Assembly (NCBI GenBank): GCA_947462335.1
Contig: OX381706.1
Span: forward strand, 16,468,784-16,532,783
Direction of reading: 5' to 3'
From: Harmothoe impar
Lineage: Eukaryota > Annelida > Polychaeta > Phyllodocida > Polynoidae
DNA: 64,000 nucleotides
Shown: in pieces, positions 24,701 to 38,450 of the stretch
Layout: each line of letters starts with the position of its first letter
Numbering within the stretch: position 1 is the first letter of the stretch
Made by a program: the position numbers and the translations under genes
Notes under the pieces: model-generated
Told to the model about the DNA's origin: nothing
Database searches by the model: none
The model's input: only the letters and a program-made list of their open reading frames with translations

Positions 24701-26649
24701 CCTCCAGGACATAAAACATAGGTACTGGGGTCATCTAATGCTTTTAGCAGGTTACATTCAATGAATGGGAGATGCCCTGTCCAGCTGTTCAGAGTGACCC
24801 TCTGATTATTGATTGCCAAATAGATTCTGAACTCTTATCATGAATTCCATCTTATACATAATTTGACATTATGATAACGCCGACATTTTTTCTGATTTTG
24901 AATAATATACATGTACAACACTATAGCTTTTGATCCATGTACTAACTCCTCTATATTTCTTTCCACTGATTGGAGATTTTAGATTTTATATCAGTCTTAC
25001 TGTAGTAAAAGAAAATTATCGTATAGAAGCTACATGCGGAAAACAATGATAAGACTTTATTGACAGAGCAGACAAAAAAATTAGCTGCTTCCCCTGCAGA
25101 GCACAGTTCTGCTTTTATATAGAGGCAATGAAGCAGCAACATAAATAAGCATCATTTCAGATAGGCAGTTAGAAGTGGATGCTTTGACATTTATACAATA
25201 ACATATATATGTATATATATGCAATGCTCCAATAATGTCCTTCCCACACACTCAGATGTTTTACTTTCTAGATACAACAGACATTGATATGAATCACTTG
25301 TTTCAGACATAAGGCACTTTCTCTACTTTGTTCAGTTAATAATAAGTTTTCTTTTGTTGCATCTCTGGAATTTGTTTTCTATGATATCTCTTATTGATCC
25401 AGACATCCAGAGATAGATTGAAAGCTGCTGTGTTCATCTGCATTTCCCCTTATTTTCTACATTTTATTCACCTCTAATTTCTTCAAGCTGGGATGCACTT
25501 TTCCTTGAACTCTTCTCTATCAAAAGTAGTTGTAGGTCTCCTATTGAAAGCATACTGCACACCGTACAGTATCATGTCATATTGTATAACGTGGCAGGAA
25601 ATCTGCCCACACACAAACAGTGTCATCAATTTGTGTTTGAGTTGTGAGGTCATTACCAAGATATTATAGTACTTTGTGTGTACCCTATATCAACAAATGA
25701 TTTGATATGTACGGATAGATACGTTTTTGTACAATTATTAGGCCTATTTACGTTGCCTCCAACTAGAAACTTCACTTCCCAAGGCACATTTGGGCTTGGA
25801 CTTATTTAATTTGGCTATGGGGAACATCAGCCCTCAAATATAAATGAAACCTTGGCTGTTTTTCTCCTTAGGTGAGACTCTTGTGGTAGAGCTGGAGGCA
25901 ATGGTGTTACTGCAAGGCCCTGCTTACGATCCTGGTCACATCTTTATTTGGAGAGGGCAGACGTTAGGGGGGTCACCACAGTCTACACAGGACCATTTCT
26001 TATTCACATCACACCACTGGGATCCAATAGAATTACCATCTCCGTTTGTTTTACTGTCTGGGGGCATTGTAATTAAGGATTCCCTCCTCACGCATTGTTT
26101 TATGCATAGCAATGGTTCTGTGGAGGATAGGGAGGCCAGGACATTACTCTAATATACAATTGTTCTCAGCCTGCTATCTTGATAATGTCATCTTTATTTC
26201 ATGGTAAGAAGGACAGCTAATATGTAAAAGCATGTAGAGAGCCATTCCAGAGGCCTCTATGAAGTAACTGGTCACCTTTCTTCATGAGATATTCTTCACA
26301 GCTTAGGGGTAGTTATAATTATTACACCTGGGAAAGTTTATTCCATGGTTTTATGCATAGATCTTGCTTTAAGAAAACATGGAATAAATGCAGAGCTTCA
26401 CTAAAATTGTCCATGCCTCTGGTTTCCTCACCTGAAGGTCTTGGGTCGTATCACGTTCAGTAGTAGTACACAGCTTGGTCAATGTTCTGCACGGGAGGAG
26501 TAACATATTGTGTGTATTTCTTCCTTATTGGCATAAAATCTAAGTTGATAATTTTTGTATTATAGTCATATGAGTCAATCAGAAAATATGTCCCATCTAT
26601 CAACTGTGTAGTAGGAATTCAGCAGCTGATGATTTGTGAGTGATGGTAT

Positions 26650-27034
26650 CAGTGGCGGATCCAGGATTATCTAGAGGGGGAGCCCAAACCTGGTCAACCC
26701 GGAGTCATTATCTGTTTCGCGCGAGCGAAGTGCATTAGCTATACTAGGGGGGTTTGGGGGCATGCCCCCCAAGAAAACTTTGTTAATCTAGACTTGAAAT
26801 GGTGCATTCTCACGCATTTTAGGACACAATATTTTAAGACTCAGCCTCCTCCCCCCCCCGGAATTCAGATCAGAGGCCCTCAGTTAGGGTCTATGAATCT
26901 TACTCCACAATCTCTTTGTCTCTTTCCCTCTTTTCTTCTCCTTTCTTTTTTTCTCTTCTTCCCTTTCTTATAATTTTTTTTTTTTTGGGGGGGGGGGGGC
27001 AAGGCCCGTTGGGCCCCCCCTGGATCCGCCAATG
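26650..27034. mobile_element. 385-bp hAT-like MITE
   Basis: The ends are CAGTGGCGGATCCAGG on the left and CCTGGATCCGCCAATG on the right, and 5-bp direct repeats GGTAT flank them at 26,645-26,649 and 27,035-27,039. Copy D at about 55,360 lacks the element. The interior has a GGGGGCATGCCCCC palindrome, a CGCGCGAGCG stretch, a C/T-rich tract and a T13-G13 run at 26,974-26,999. Ends beginning CAGNGG with a 5-bp duplication fit the hAT5-type group; no transposase is present. Confidence 0.82.
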
Positions 27035-29702
27035 GGTATAGCCAAGCAGATAATATGCAAAATTGCCATGAAAATGGGCTCTCTACATGAAAAAGTTACA
27101 TCCATACATCCATGTTTGTTATACAAATGGCCATTAATATGCAGCTTTATAGGTTAACCCAAAGGAAAATTGCGTCTTCTGACTGATCTGTAGACTTTAT
27201 CTTATGAAACAATGTCCATCAATGTTTCCTATGTTAAGCATATGTACCTATAATGCTACTATCAAAGGCAATCCAAATAGCCATGAGTATTGATCAACAG
27301 GGACCTGGCTGAACCATGAATTGAGTGATCTGCTTAGCTGCCAGCCCTTATCAATCCCCAAGGTTGAATAGTGCTTTAATGTGCTGTGCCCTTCTTGTCA
27401 CTGTAATGCAGAGTAAGTAACTCAACAGGGTTGCACTCATGCATCTCATGCTGACCCTTTGGGAGTGCATCAACTTTTGATAGCCAACATGAATGCAGCC
27501 CTTGCAAGTAGACACACCAGGACTATTTTCATGCATTATAACAATCATGGGCATATAACATTAAAGCGCCATGTGTCCCTTAAAGAGGTAATCCTTCTCA
27601 GGGAGTGACTGGAGCCAAGTGTGGGTGAGATGTACACCTGGAGGGCCTAGAGATCTAATTAATATCGTGATTGATAGGTGTCAATAAATCCCAGCAATTA
27701 GTATTCCTCCCACACACTCCTTGCATAGATAAAGGAAGTGGGTTCCCAGGGTCCACCACTTATTAAGCCACCACCCCTCCCACCAGACACCCAATGGAGA
27801 GTTAGCATTTAATGCATAGCTGAAGGAGTAAATGAATGGTGAGGGTTATGAATATATATAATGGGCAGTGATCCCCTCTCACATTAAATTTCTTTTTTTT
27901 ATAGTGCAAAAGCACATATTACATGACTTTGAGGCAATGCACAAATTGGGATAAGGCTTGATTTTGGCGACACTGACTCTCACTTTCTTTTCACTGCAAA
28001 CATAACTTTCTTAATTTCAGGATCTTGTACTGATACCTTCAAGTCCCTCTTTTAAGATAACCTCCATCATTAAGATAACCCCTTTCAGTAAAAAAAAACC
28101 CTGTCTTGTATTTAAAAAGGTTTTCCCACCTAAAATAAAACCTCCTCTATTCATAAGTTGACCTAATACTTGGAGATAAAAAAAACTGTGTTATAGAAAA
28201 ATGAACCCAGAATAAATTTGTCTGGAGGGCAGGATTTCACAGTACATGTATTACCAGAAGACACCATACAGGGCTTGTGCCCCTGTGTCTAGTGAACATC
28301 ACCCATTACTTCATCACCAGATACTTCCATGGAAATATCATCAGTCATACAACCAACTGCAATCTAAAGTTAAGCACTCAAGTGTCAATGTCTGCTGCAC
28401 CTATCTCTTAACGGAAATGAATCCCATCATATTTACAACTTACTGGTTAATAAGCGTGTCTGCATAAGCCAACGTGAGCCCCTTCTTGCATTCTTTTCAG
28501 AACACAGCCAATGCCTTGTGACGGGAAATTAATGGCTTACCTTCAAAACAAATCCATTCTTGGTTTGAGGTTTTAGCCTCTAATACTGATACATTTTCTG
28601 GACATGTGAACACATACCAGGGGGAGTTTCTAAAGATTCTGAAATGGGGAGTTACACCATGGGTCTACCGTCGGGAGTTACTGAGTTTGAAAGGTTCTGG
28701 ACATTAGATTGGCACAAAATAAATATCCTGATTCGTCAGGAACAAACTGAGCGCCCTGTGTCATTATCCCGAATATCTATCCACACCATCCCCAGCTATG
28801 AATAGTGACTCGTTGCTACTCCTAGGGGGAACATGCACAGGAGTTACAATTAAGTGTCAGACCATTCAGCTCACTGGGTGTTATTTTTGGCGTGGTGAAC
28901 ACGCCCTAAACACCTCCTCCCATGCTTAAAACTGATCCAGCAGGCCCAATTTAACAAGTCTAAGCATCATCTTCTGGTGCAAATAGCATCCATTTCCATT
29001 TTTTTTAGAAATGATTGCATGTCAATGTATAAAGTGGCATCAGCGGGTAATGTGAGACTAGTTGATGCTGACACGAGAGTGACAGCACAATCTGTCAATG
29101 AGAAGAGTCAAAATACTATCACCATAATAACTCTTTTTGACCCTCTTTAAAGAGTAAATTTGAATCTCTTCTGCAATGAAGTTAAAGCATGTATTCAAGT
29201 CCTGCAGTAAAATGTTAAACTACAGTTGACTCTCCCTGCCAGACAAGTAGAAGTCTTCATTTGGTTGAGATACCTGGAGAGCCTTTTTTCATACACTTTC
29301 TACATATTGTCCGAGCTATTCTTACAAATCATATACAAATAATGTCTACCTCACATAATGAAACTAAATATTTACATACTGTTGTACCAGCTTTTATGAG
29401 AATAGCTCCGATCTGGTGAGAAAACATAATAATTGTCTTAATCATGGAAATAGGGGCCATTTTTACTTTACAAAGACAGCATTATCAACCGCCAAACGTG
29501 CAGTGTAACTTCACAAATGTAATACTCGTGCAGTATTCTCATTATACAGTCATGCACACAGAAAAGTAAAGGAGTTGCCACGACTCTGACAGTGAGACTC
29601 ATGAGACACAGCCTTATTGTGGTGTAAGGGATAGCCTGTCAGATAATATAGGGAACTGATTCAAGGTAAGCAGATCCAAGCTCAAGAAGTAGTGGCTCAC
29701 CA

Positions 29703-30985
29703 GATCGGACCAATGTAAACATCTTAGACTAGGTACCATCTTTGACCGGGTGCCATCTTTACTGGCCACAATAAAAATAAGCTTTGAAAATAATCATTTG
29801 TTCTTTGATATGTAAGGGATAAAATAAAGAAAATTGTGATGGTTATATCTACATTTATATCTTCATCTGCACCAAATAAACTGTTTTCTGACAGGAGGTC
29901 AAATATAGCATTGGGTCAAAGACATTTACATTGGCCCAATTTTGGTGAGACACAGGCTGGAAGAGAAGAGTACTCATCCCCCTGTTCCTAAACAGCTAGA
30001 CGAGTCCCTGGAAGTAGGTTCTGTCCAGATACGGCCTGATACGAGTAATTGCATGACAACATGCCAGATACACATGTATATTGACCGACAGGGACCAGGT
30101 GATGCCCTAGTTGGACCCTCATTGAAAACATGTGACCTCTCTTTGAGATAAATCTATTCCAACCCTGACAGTGCTGAGGAATGTTGAGAGGGTGGGTTAG
30201 ATTCAATTCATGATCTGCACCGGGTTAATAGGAAAACTACAGGGTATAATTTGTATCAAATCTGTGGTGAGAACCCTTCTAGGCACATGCCTAAGCTCAT
30301 ACTTTGTCATTTCTGTAATATGGCCATCTCTATGTCACACATATGGGAACTCTGTATACCATTGTGGTATGGCATACAAAAAGTATGTGCCTATGATATT
30401 ATGATACAATGTGAACGTCTTTAACTGGGTGCCATCTTTGACCAGCTGCCAATTTTGACTGGCCACCTAAATCTGCCCTAAATAATCCGTTTTCTGTCAG
30501 GAAGTCAAAGGTGGCACCCGGTCAAAGATGGCACGGGCCAAAGACATTCACATTGGCCCAATCTGGTGAGCCACAGCTTGGTCTTTTCCCCCTGTTGCTA
30601 AACAGCTAGACGAGTCCCAGGGGGTAGGTTCCGTCCAGATACAGCCTGATACGAGTGATGGCATGACCACATGCCACCCACACATGTATATTGACTCACA
30701 GGGACAGGGTGATGCCCTGGTGGGACCCTCATTAACAACATGCGACCTCTCTTTGAGACATATCTATTCCAGCCCTGAAAGTATTGAGGAATGTTGGGAG
30801 AGTAGGTTAGTTACAATCCATGGTCAACACAGGATTAATAGAAAAACTGCAGGGTTCAATTTGTTTAAAAGCGGTAGTGCAAACCCTTCTAGGCACATGA
30901 CTAAGCTCATGTTTATTCCCATCTGTAATATGGCCATCTCTCTATCACACATATGGGAGCTCTGTATGCCATTGTGGCATTGCTA
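29703..30985 (+). repeat. Old tandem duplication of about 0.6-0.7 kb in copy B
   Basis: The segment from about 29,703 (ccaatgtaaacatctt, accatctttgacc) is repeated from about 30,407 with many substitutions and a gap. For example, 30,035-30,300 matches 30,650-30,915 through GATACGAGT, ACACATGTATATTGAC and TGTGACCTCTCTTTGAGA. Copy A has a single version at about 6,767-7,440. The two versions differ clearly, so the duplication is not recent. It includes the palindromic MITE-like repeat. Confidence 0.75.
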
Positions 30986-31305
30986 GTCTGTGCCTATGAC
31001 ATTATGATGTTTTTAATCATAAGATTCTATCACACTTGGGGTACAGCCTCAATACAGGACAACCTGTGGGTTTTATTGTTAGTCTTGGTAATGATACACA
31101 AGATTCTGACAGTTGATCATGTGCCATTAGAAGGTAGCAGAGCAGGCTTATCTCAAGCTTCCCATGATGTCACCATTGGGGCAAACTCCTCCGAGTAGAG
31201 CCTGTACAGCACTGTTAGTCTCCAATCAGTTGTCCCTTATAGGTTTCTCTTGGTACTGCTTGTAGATCTATCTTGACAAGTAGCACTCAATACCCCCCTA
31301 GATAA

Positions 31306-31626
31306 CAGAGGCATAGGAAGCAAATCTTCATTGGGGGGGCCCTGGGGGGGGGGGCCCACTCAACCAACTTAAAGTTTTTATGCATGATGTATCATATACA
31401 TCCTTATATTAGATTGTATGGAAAAGTAATATTTGATCCCCTTTAGGTCTTATTTAGGGGCCTGGCCCCCTCTGCCCCCACTTTTCCCTATGCGGGATTG
31501 AAAATTGTGTCTATTATATTACAGGTCTTGACAAATTTTGGTGGGGCCCAAACATATTCAGTCCCCACCTCCTCAGTGGTTGGGGGGGGCCCGGGCCCCC
31601 CTTTCCCCCCTTATCATATGCCACTG
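31306..31626. mobile_element. 321-bp hAT-like MITE
   Basis: Direct repeats GATAA flank it at 31,301-31,305 and 31,627-31,631. The left end is CAGAGGCATAGGA and the complement of the right end is CAGTGGCATATGA. The matching place in copy A (about 7,711, ccccctacataatatcatg) lacks the element. The interior contains several G- and C-runs (gggggggccc) and no coding frame. The end sequence and the 5-bp duplication resemble the element at 26,650, so both probably used the same class of hAT5-like transposase. Confidence 0.78.
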
Positions 31627-33143
31627 GATAATATCATGACTTTGTACATTACATCTATCTTATTCAAAACCAAAAATGAGGTATCTAACTCAATGGTGAC
31701 ATCATAGGCTGTAGGGGATAAACCTGCTGTTCTAACCTACTAATAATGTTGAATTGTGTTCATCGTTACTAAGAGGCCATCATCAAAATAGGGTGTGGTT
31801 TCCTTTAAAGTGCTGATACCTGGAGCTCATGGCTAATCAGTATATGTAATATAACGTCCAATTATTTAGATAATTGATGGACACAGTCATGAGCCACTTA
31901 CAGGGATTGCCTTGTCTAGCTTATGCATTTGCACTGATCTAGACTCATTTAGCGAATAATTCTACAGGGGTCAGAAGGGCCACTGTATAACTTCCATGAA
32001 ATTTCATGTTGTATTCCTAACATCACAGGTGCACACAAATATAAAGATATCTGTCTAACCTGACCATCAATACTTGCTGAGATATATATGTCCTTTTTAT
32101 AGATTATACAGATTCATATCAGGACCATAATCTGATATGTACATGTATATGTATACACATGCAGTAATGCACTTCATGAGCCTAACCATTAAGAATGCTA
32201 GCATGTGTGCAGACAATCCCATGACATCTTGGATAGCACCAGGCTCCATCACACCATAATAGAATTGATATGGCCACAACAGGCTACTTCCGGAGAACAG
32301 AACCTGTTTTATCATTACAACAGAGGTTAGAGTTGTAGATGCAACCAATAAAAGAACCATGGGGGGCAAATAAAAGCCATGCGGATTGTACTTTATAGAG
32401 TATTATGAACCATATCTCAACCATTTATTTACAGTTATTATGTAAAGTACATTTATTTGTATCCTTATGCCGAAAATTGCAGAGTAAGTTAAATCAATTT
32501 ATGTGAATTAAAATCTAATATAAACGCCACTTAAATGTCCTTATGACCTTTCTGGGACATTTAAATTGAAGGTTAACTTTATTTGATAATCACTATGAGA
32601 CATTTAAGCACTAGCAAGAGCACTAGGCTGAGCACTATTAAAATCATCTCCTGGCTAATGTTGTACTCCATTGAAATCATTTCCCTTACGCAAAGGTAGA
32701 GATTGAGAGTGTTGAAAAGTCACAGGGAAAAGTTGTCAAAGCATTCTTTCAGGCACTTCCTATTTATGAATCCCCTAGATGAAGGCATAAAGGAATAGAG
32801 GGATGATGGCATGAAGGCATGAAGGGATGAAGGGAGTAATGGATTCCATTGGGCATCATTAAAGACCTTTTATATGAATCAAAGTCAAATCGATATCTAT
32901 TTGAAAACCCCTTCATGTCCAAAACGTCAATATCAATGGTCTGGTTTGTTCCCATATTCACTACCTGTTTGTTCTCCATAATTGTTATGTCCACATTATT
33001 TCTAGTCCATAGGCATGCATGCTTACTTTCTCAGAAATATGCATCATAGGCAGGCATTTGTCTGTGTTGAAAAAATGGTGAATATTGATCATCAGACAGC
33101 TACTGAGAATAACTGGACAGATGAGAGAGAGTTCAACATGAAA

Positions 33144-34453
33144 GATATATTAAAATGTTATTCATATTGATAAAAATAAAGTGTAGATATGTACTATTAA
33201 TCCTTCAATATAAAGGCTCTAAAGGAGTCTGCTGCAAAGTTGCTCTCCATCCCTGACATGGGTCATGCCACCTCCATACAACCCAATTTACTGTCACCCT
33301 AGGTCACCTATAGTTTAGGCTCAGAGGCTTATTTGAGGGCCAAAACGAATGGCTGCATCGTAAATGACACCGTTCTAAAGGACGATAATCCATGAAAATA
33401 TTGTTATCTCCATGGCTTGTTAAGCATGTGAGAGAGAGGTATGGTGCTTATAGTAAAGGTGGGCACAGCCCCTAATACAGATCTGTTACCTTGTCGGGCA
33501 GGGCCAGCCAACCCTGCTATTACTAGGCGCAAGGGAGACATTAGCTGGTGTCATCAGTCATTTCCCTCTGACATGATAACGGCCTCGCCGCAGCCATGAT
33601 AACACACACCCCTCCACCCCGTTTGGGTAGTGCCATGCCATGCCCTCTAAAGTAGGAACTGCAGGTCACAGCCTATGTGGCTTCTTTTCTGTTCTTTCTT
33701 GCTTACCCTCCAGATATGCAATGCATTCAAAATATACATTCTTGGAAATCAGAGAAATGCTTGGTTTTCACTGTAGTGAATTTTGTCATTCTAAAGAAGA
33801 TATATTAAAATGTTATTCATATTGATAAAAATAAAGTGTAGATATGTACTATTAATCCTTCAATATAAAGGCTCTAAAGGAGTCTGCTGCAAAGTTGCTC
33901 TCCATCCCTGACATGGGTCATGGCACCTCCATACAACCCAATTTACTGTCACCCTAGGTCACCTATAGTTTAGGCTCAGAGGCTTATTTGAGGGCCAAAA
34001 CGAATGGCTGCATCGTAAATGACACCGTTCTAAAGGACGATAATCCATGAAAATATTGTTATCTCCATGGCTTGTTAAGCATGTGAGAGAGAGGTATGGT
34101 GCTTATAGTAAAGGTGGGCACAGCCCCTAATACAGATCTGTTACCTTGTCGGGCAGGGCCAGCCAACCCTGCTATTACTAGGCGCAAGGGAGACATTAGC
34201 TGGTGCCATCAGTCATTTCCCTCTGACATGATAACGGCCTTGCCGCAGCCATGATAACACACACCCCTCCTCCACGTTTGGGTAGCGCCATGCCCTACCC
34301 TCTATAGTAGGAACTGCAGGTCACAGCCTATGTGGCTTCTTTTCTGTTATTTCTTGCTTATCCTCCAGATATGCAATGCATTCTAAATATTCTATTCTTG
34401 GAAATGCTTTGTTTTCACTGCAGTGAATTTTGTCATTCTGAAGAAGTCTGTTG
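33144..34453 (+). repeat. Recent 655-bp direct tandem duplication in copy B
   Basis: Unit one is 33,144-33,798 and unit two starts at 33,799, an offset of exactly 655 bp. The two are almost identical over the first roughly 550 bp, with a few differences and short gaps near the end (34,380-34,410). The join shows the short shared sequence AAGA. A and D have a single version. It is much younger than the large duplication that surrounds it. Confidence 0.88.
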
Positions 34454-34899
34454 AGGGTCTCATATGCATGCATATTTCATTTTGATATTATTTAGCACAC
34501 CAGGAGCTAGCACAGAAAAGATGATGTAAATTCATCATATATTTCATCACCTATTTACATATGCCTTTGAGTATGTGGCATTTCCATGAATGTACATCAG
34601 GATTTGTGGTATATTTGATAAAGTGAAGGCAGGGATGATGTTGATGCATACAAAGTGTCTGTTAGGCTATTGATGTGTGTTATTTCAATTCCATTCTTAG
34701 ATGAAATGACTTTCCACTGCAACTGAAAGTCAGTTTTAGGATGTAATAGATGTAAGATAGCTCCTATTAGTAGCTTGATTAGGTGAAATGAGTAGCAGTC
34801 AAAAATAACACTGATATGTCTCTGGTAATATGTAGTTTAGGTCTAAAGAGGATAGACCTTGAACCTTAAGGGCCAGCTCTTCCTGCGTCGATTGCAAGA

Positions 34900-35719
34900 T
34901 TTCAGGACCATTTCATAGGGGAGGGGATGAACCCTTCCTATATTTAGCATTGGAACCACTATTACCCGTATATATTTAAAAGAATGCATCAATCTCTCAT
35001 TCCATGCCCTACAGATGATAGGTCAAATATTTCATTTGGCAAGGGAAAGGCATCCATGCAACCAGTCCTGAAATTGGAAGAGAATACTCAAGGTTATATT
35101 ATCAAAGTATGATCTTCATCAATCATAAGGTAAAGTGGGAGGTCAGTTTTTGCTTTTGCTTCATGGGACATCTGCTCCATATTATTGATTTCTGGCTTCA
35201 TCTAATATGGGTTGTTGCTAAGGTACACATTGAATAACTCTTACGTTGGGCATTCCAATAGGCATTTCAATGAACGTTTCTCCACATGGAATTGATGGAG
35301 GTCTCTTTAGGCACAGCCCCTATATATGCACATATATATAACATTGCAACCCCTACTACTCCTACATATTTGATAGAATACATCAATATATCATATCATG
35401 CCCCACAGAGGATAGGTCAAATATTTGATTTCACATGGGAAGGGTATCTGTGCAACCAGATGGTAGTCCTATAATTGGGGGACAATGCTCCTGGCTGTAT
35501 AATCAGGATATGATATACAATAATGAAGCTACAATGGGAGTTAAGTTTTTGCTTTTGCCTCATGGAACATCTTGAACTGCATAATATAGACTTCTGGCTT
35601 CATCTAGTATGGGTTGTAGCTAAGGTACATATTGAATACCTTTTATGTGGGGCATTCCAATAGGCCTTTCAGTGAAGGATCCTCCACATGGGATTCCTAG
35701 AAATCTGTTCAGGCACAGC

Positions 35720-35720
<1 letters not shown>
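34900..35720 (+). repeat. Satellite-like array of about 400-bp monomers (copy B)
   Basis: This is the copy B counterpart of the array at 10,640. GGTCAAATAT recurs at 35,021 and 35,415, and CTGGCTTCAT at 35,192 and 35,594, giving a period of about 394-402 bp. It includes the empty target (35,381-35,400) for the 2,072-bp transposon of copy A. Confidence 0.72.

Positions 35721-35722
<2 letters not shown>

Positions 35723-35774
<52 letters not shown>
35723..35774. repeat. (TA)n microsatellite
   Basis: An uninterrupted 52-bp TA tract, followed by catatatgtatat. The matching place in A (13,625) and D (60,410) has only a short ATATGTATAC stretch, so the expansion is private to B. Confidence 0.95.
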
Positions 35775-35780
<6 letters not shown>

Positions 35781-38255
35781 TGTATATCAACAATTCTTCT
35801 TTCTAGGAAACATCCCTACATCTGAACAGGTGAAGTTGCCATAAAAAAAGATGGACATTGTAGTGACTGAAAGCTTTGTGTTAAAAATGACCCTCCTGTA
35901 GCCCAATGCTTGCATTCCTGTTCCTGACACCAGGGGATGGTTTGCTGTGTGTGGTGCCACCTGATGTCCTCCTTTAGCCTACCAATCTGCCCCCTAGTTG
36001 TGCAGGTTGAGGCAATGTCATCATCACCATGTTAGAAATGAACAGATGCGATGAAGGAAAATTAACCCTTTTCTCCTTCTGTTCCTCCTGTGCTCCCCTC
36101 CCAGCATCTCAGCACAAACTGGTGGCCGGTTGACGATCAGAGGGATCTATTTTTGCCAACCCTGCCTGCACACAAATCGAGGCCATAGGTCATGTGACCA
36201 ATACGTCGTCCATCATCCGAGACATCAGCATCTGAGTGACTCCTGGTGATCGGTCTCAGCTTACCCCCTGTCTACATGTATGAGATCTGATTCCTGTCAA
36301 GCACATACTCAGTCTTTAGGCCTGCGCATGGCATCCTAAGGGAGTGGTCATTTTTAACAAGGTAGGTTGTTGGATTTCGGAGGTATAATTTCAATCTAGT
36401 GATGGAGAGAGAGTATTTCACTGAATTTGGGATTCAGCTAACACATTAATGATGATCCATTAGAGGGGAATGTTTGAGCCATTTTTTGACCCATCTGGGG
36501 TGAGGCCCCTCCATATTGTTGTTAAAAATTGATTTCTTCTAAGCCTATAACTCAAATTGAGCGTTTCTTTCTCGGTAGCCTGACTGAAAAGGGCCGTTTT
36601 AGTCTTTTTTAATTGAAGTGGATTAATCTTGATCCAGCTGTTTGGGTGGCATGGGTTGGCCTTGGAATTTGGGAAGAAGCTTACAGACCTTGGTGATGGG
36701 ATACGTGTGGACATGTGGAAGCTAGATTGAAAATTTCCTGCCGAAGATCCATGAATTGGATCAAAATCTAGCCATCTGAACTGTCCCCCTTCTACACCGC
36801 TATATAACACAAATTACAAAATAATAAATGCCAAAATCCTTAAATATGATTTACTTGTCCAGTGTGACATTCGGCGATGCATTGTATTCGAGGCAGTATG
36901 CATTGCACTTTAAATACAAATTATAGCTTTGTTTTGGAACATAGAGCATAGAAATTCAAACGTTTGATTCTTCCCTAGTGCCTCAATGGTTTCTATATTG
37001 TTCATATATGCCATAAGGTCTTGAATTTACAACGGTACAATATATAAACTGTTTGAAACAAATACAAAGTATGTATACATATACTGATACAGAGCAAGTT
37101 TCTGGGGTACTTAAATTGGTCTCTAGGTTCTAAAGTTGTCTTCCGTTTTGTATATATACTATGCGTGACATAATATGCATCACTCATCACATTTGAACAT
37201 ACAGCTAAACAACTCCAACCAAATTCATCAGATTCTTCTACACTTAACCTCCTCCAAATGAAATGTCTTTTCTTCCTCCATTGGACAAATAATGCATGAA
37301 GCTATGTAAACTCCTAATGATCAGTTTATGTTTATTGTAGGTCTGATTCACAGGCTCTCATTTTGCTAATGCTATCATTGTTGAGAATATTCATTCAGAT
37401 TTGACTTCCCCATGGGGAAACACGGGAAATAGTAATTATCACCAAACTTCATATGCACGTAATCCTTGCATCCAGGTAATCTTATGTTGCAAGCACCGTG
37501 AACATGTTTCCCTTCTCAATTTATCTTATAGTGAATACCCCTCCATCCATTTCTATGAAGATAGGCATATCTTATTGTCCAGGAGTGCACATCAATGTAA
37601 ACCCATGTAGATAGAGGGAGGGGGTCCGGATTCAGGCCCATACTTTTTTCAATGGGAGGGGACAGGGCAAAACATTCTGCCATCTTTGAGAGGGTTTTAG
37701 AAAGTGACTGACTCATCTAGAGGTGGACGTGAATGGGGTAGGCTATGATCTGGATGTGAGATGGATTAACATACTCCTGCCTCCCCCATACGTCACCCCT
37801 AATGATGTTAGATGTAATTCTAGGTTAGCTAACCCCTCACTGCTCCCCCAGTCATTACTCCATTATTCACAGGGGCTGGCAAGATTTAAGGCCCAGTTTA
37901 TGGTCCACCAGTCTTCACATAAACCATGTAGGTGTTTAGAGTACACTCATGTAGTCTGGGAGCGAGTGGCAATTCATCAGGATTCTTTCCTGGTATATGA
38001 TGCGGTGTGAATCAGGTGGCAACTACTTCACTTCACTTCTCCACACAAGATACATGTATAGACAATTCTTCTTCATTGACAAGGGTGTTTGGTTTTAGTA
38101 AATATGTGAAACGTTCTTTTATAGTGCATGATCAGAATATTGGAGTAGATCCTGGTTTGCTGAGCAAGGTTTGGTGACCAGAAACACACATACAATCACC
38201 ATGGCCTAGAGTAAATGAGGCTGTGATAATGGATGGTTAGTGGTCAGTGACTTAT

Positions 38256-38450
38256 TGTCCTTTCTTGTTCATTTTGTATATATGATTTTTTAATATGTGT
38301 AAATATAGAGTTCATATTCCATTTTTGAATAAAATTGGTATCCAATTAACTTAAGGATCAACTGTTGTCATATAATCACTTCTACTGAGTATGTTGTGTC
38401 TTGGCAAAAAAAGAAAAAACATTAAAAAAAAAAAAAAAATATATAATAGA
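38256..38450 (+). mobile_element. Small A-tailed retroposon-like insert
   Basis: About 195 bp interrupt the unit between gtcagtgac and tagataattggtttctggg, which are nearly joined in copies A, C and D. It contains AATAAA at about 38,329 and ends in an A-rich tail (38,405-38,440, including a 16-A run). It looks like the 3' end of a polyadenylated transcript or LINE. No target duplication could be fixed. Confidence 0.5.

Noticed and set aside
25844..26152. Possible exon behind tttttctccttag, with GETLVVELEAMVLLQGP
   Set aside because: Copy D (54,419-54,921) has a shift between the two halves of the same frame, and the match is no better than the DNA around it. No domain is recognised. A coding test on more copies could revive it.
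36460..36810. 116-codon reverse-strand frame
   Set aside because: The matching sequence in A (14,820-15,060), C and D does not keep the frame, and no family is recognisable.
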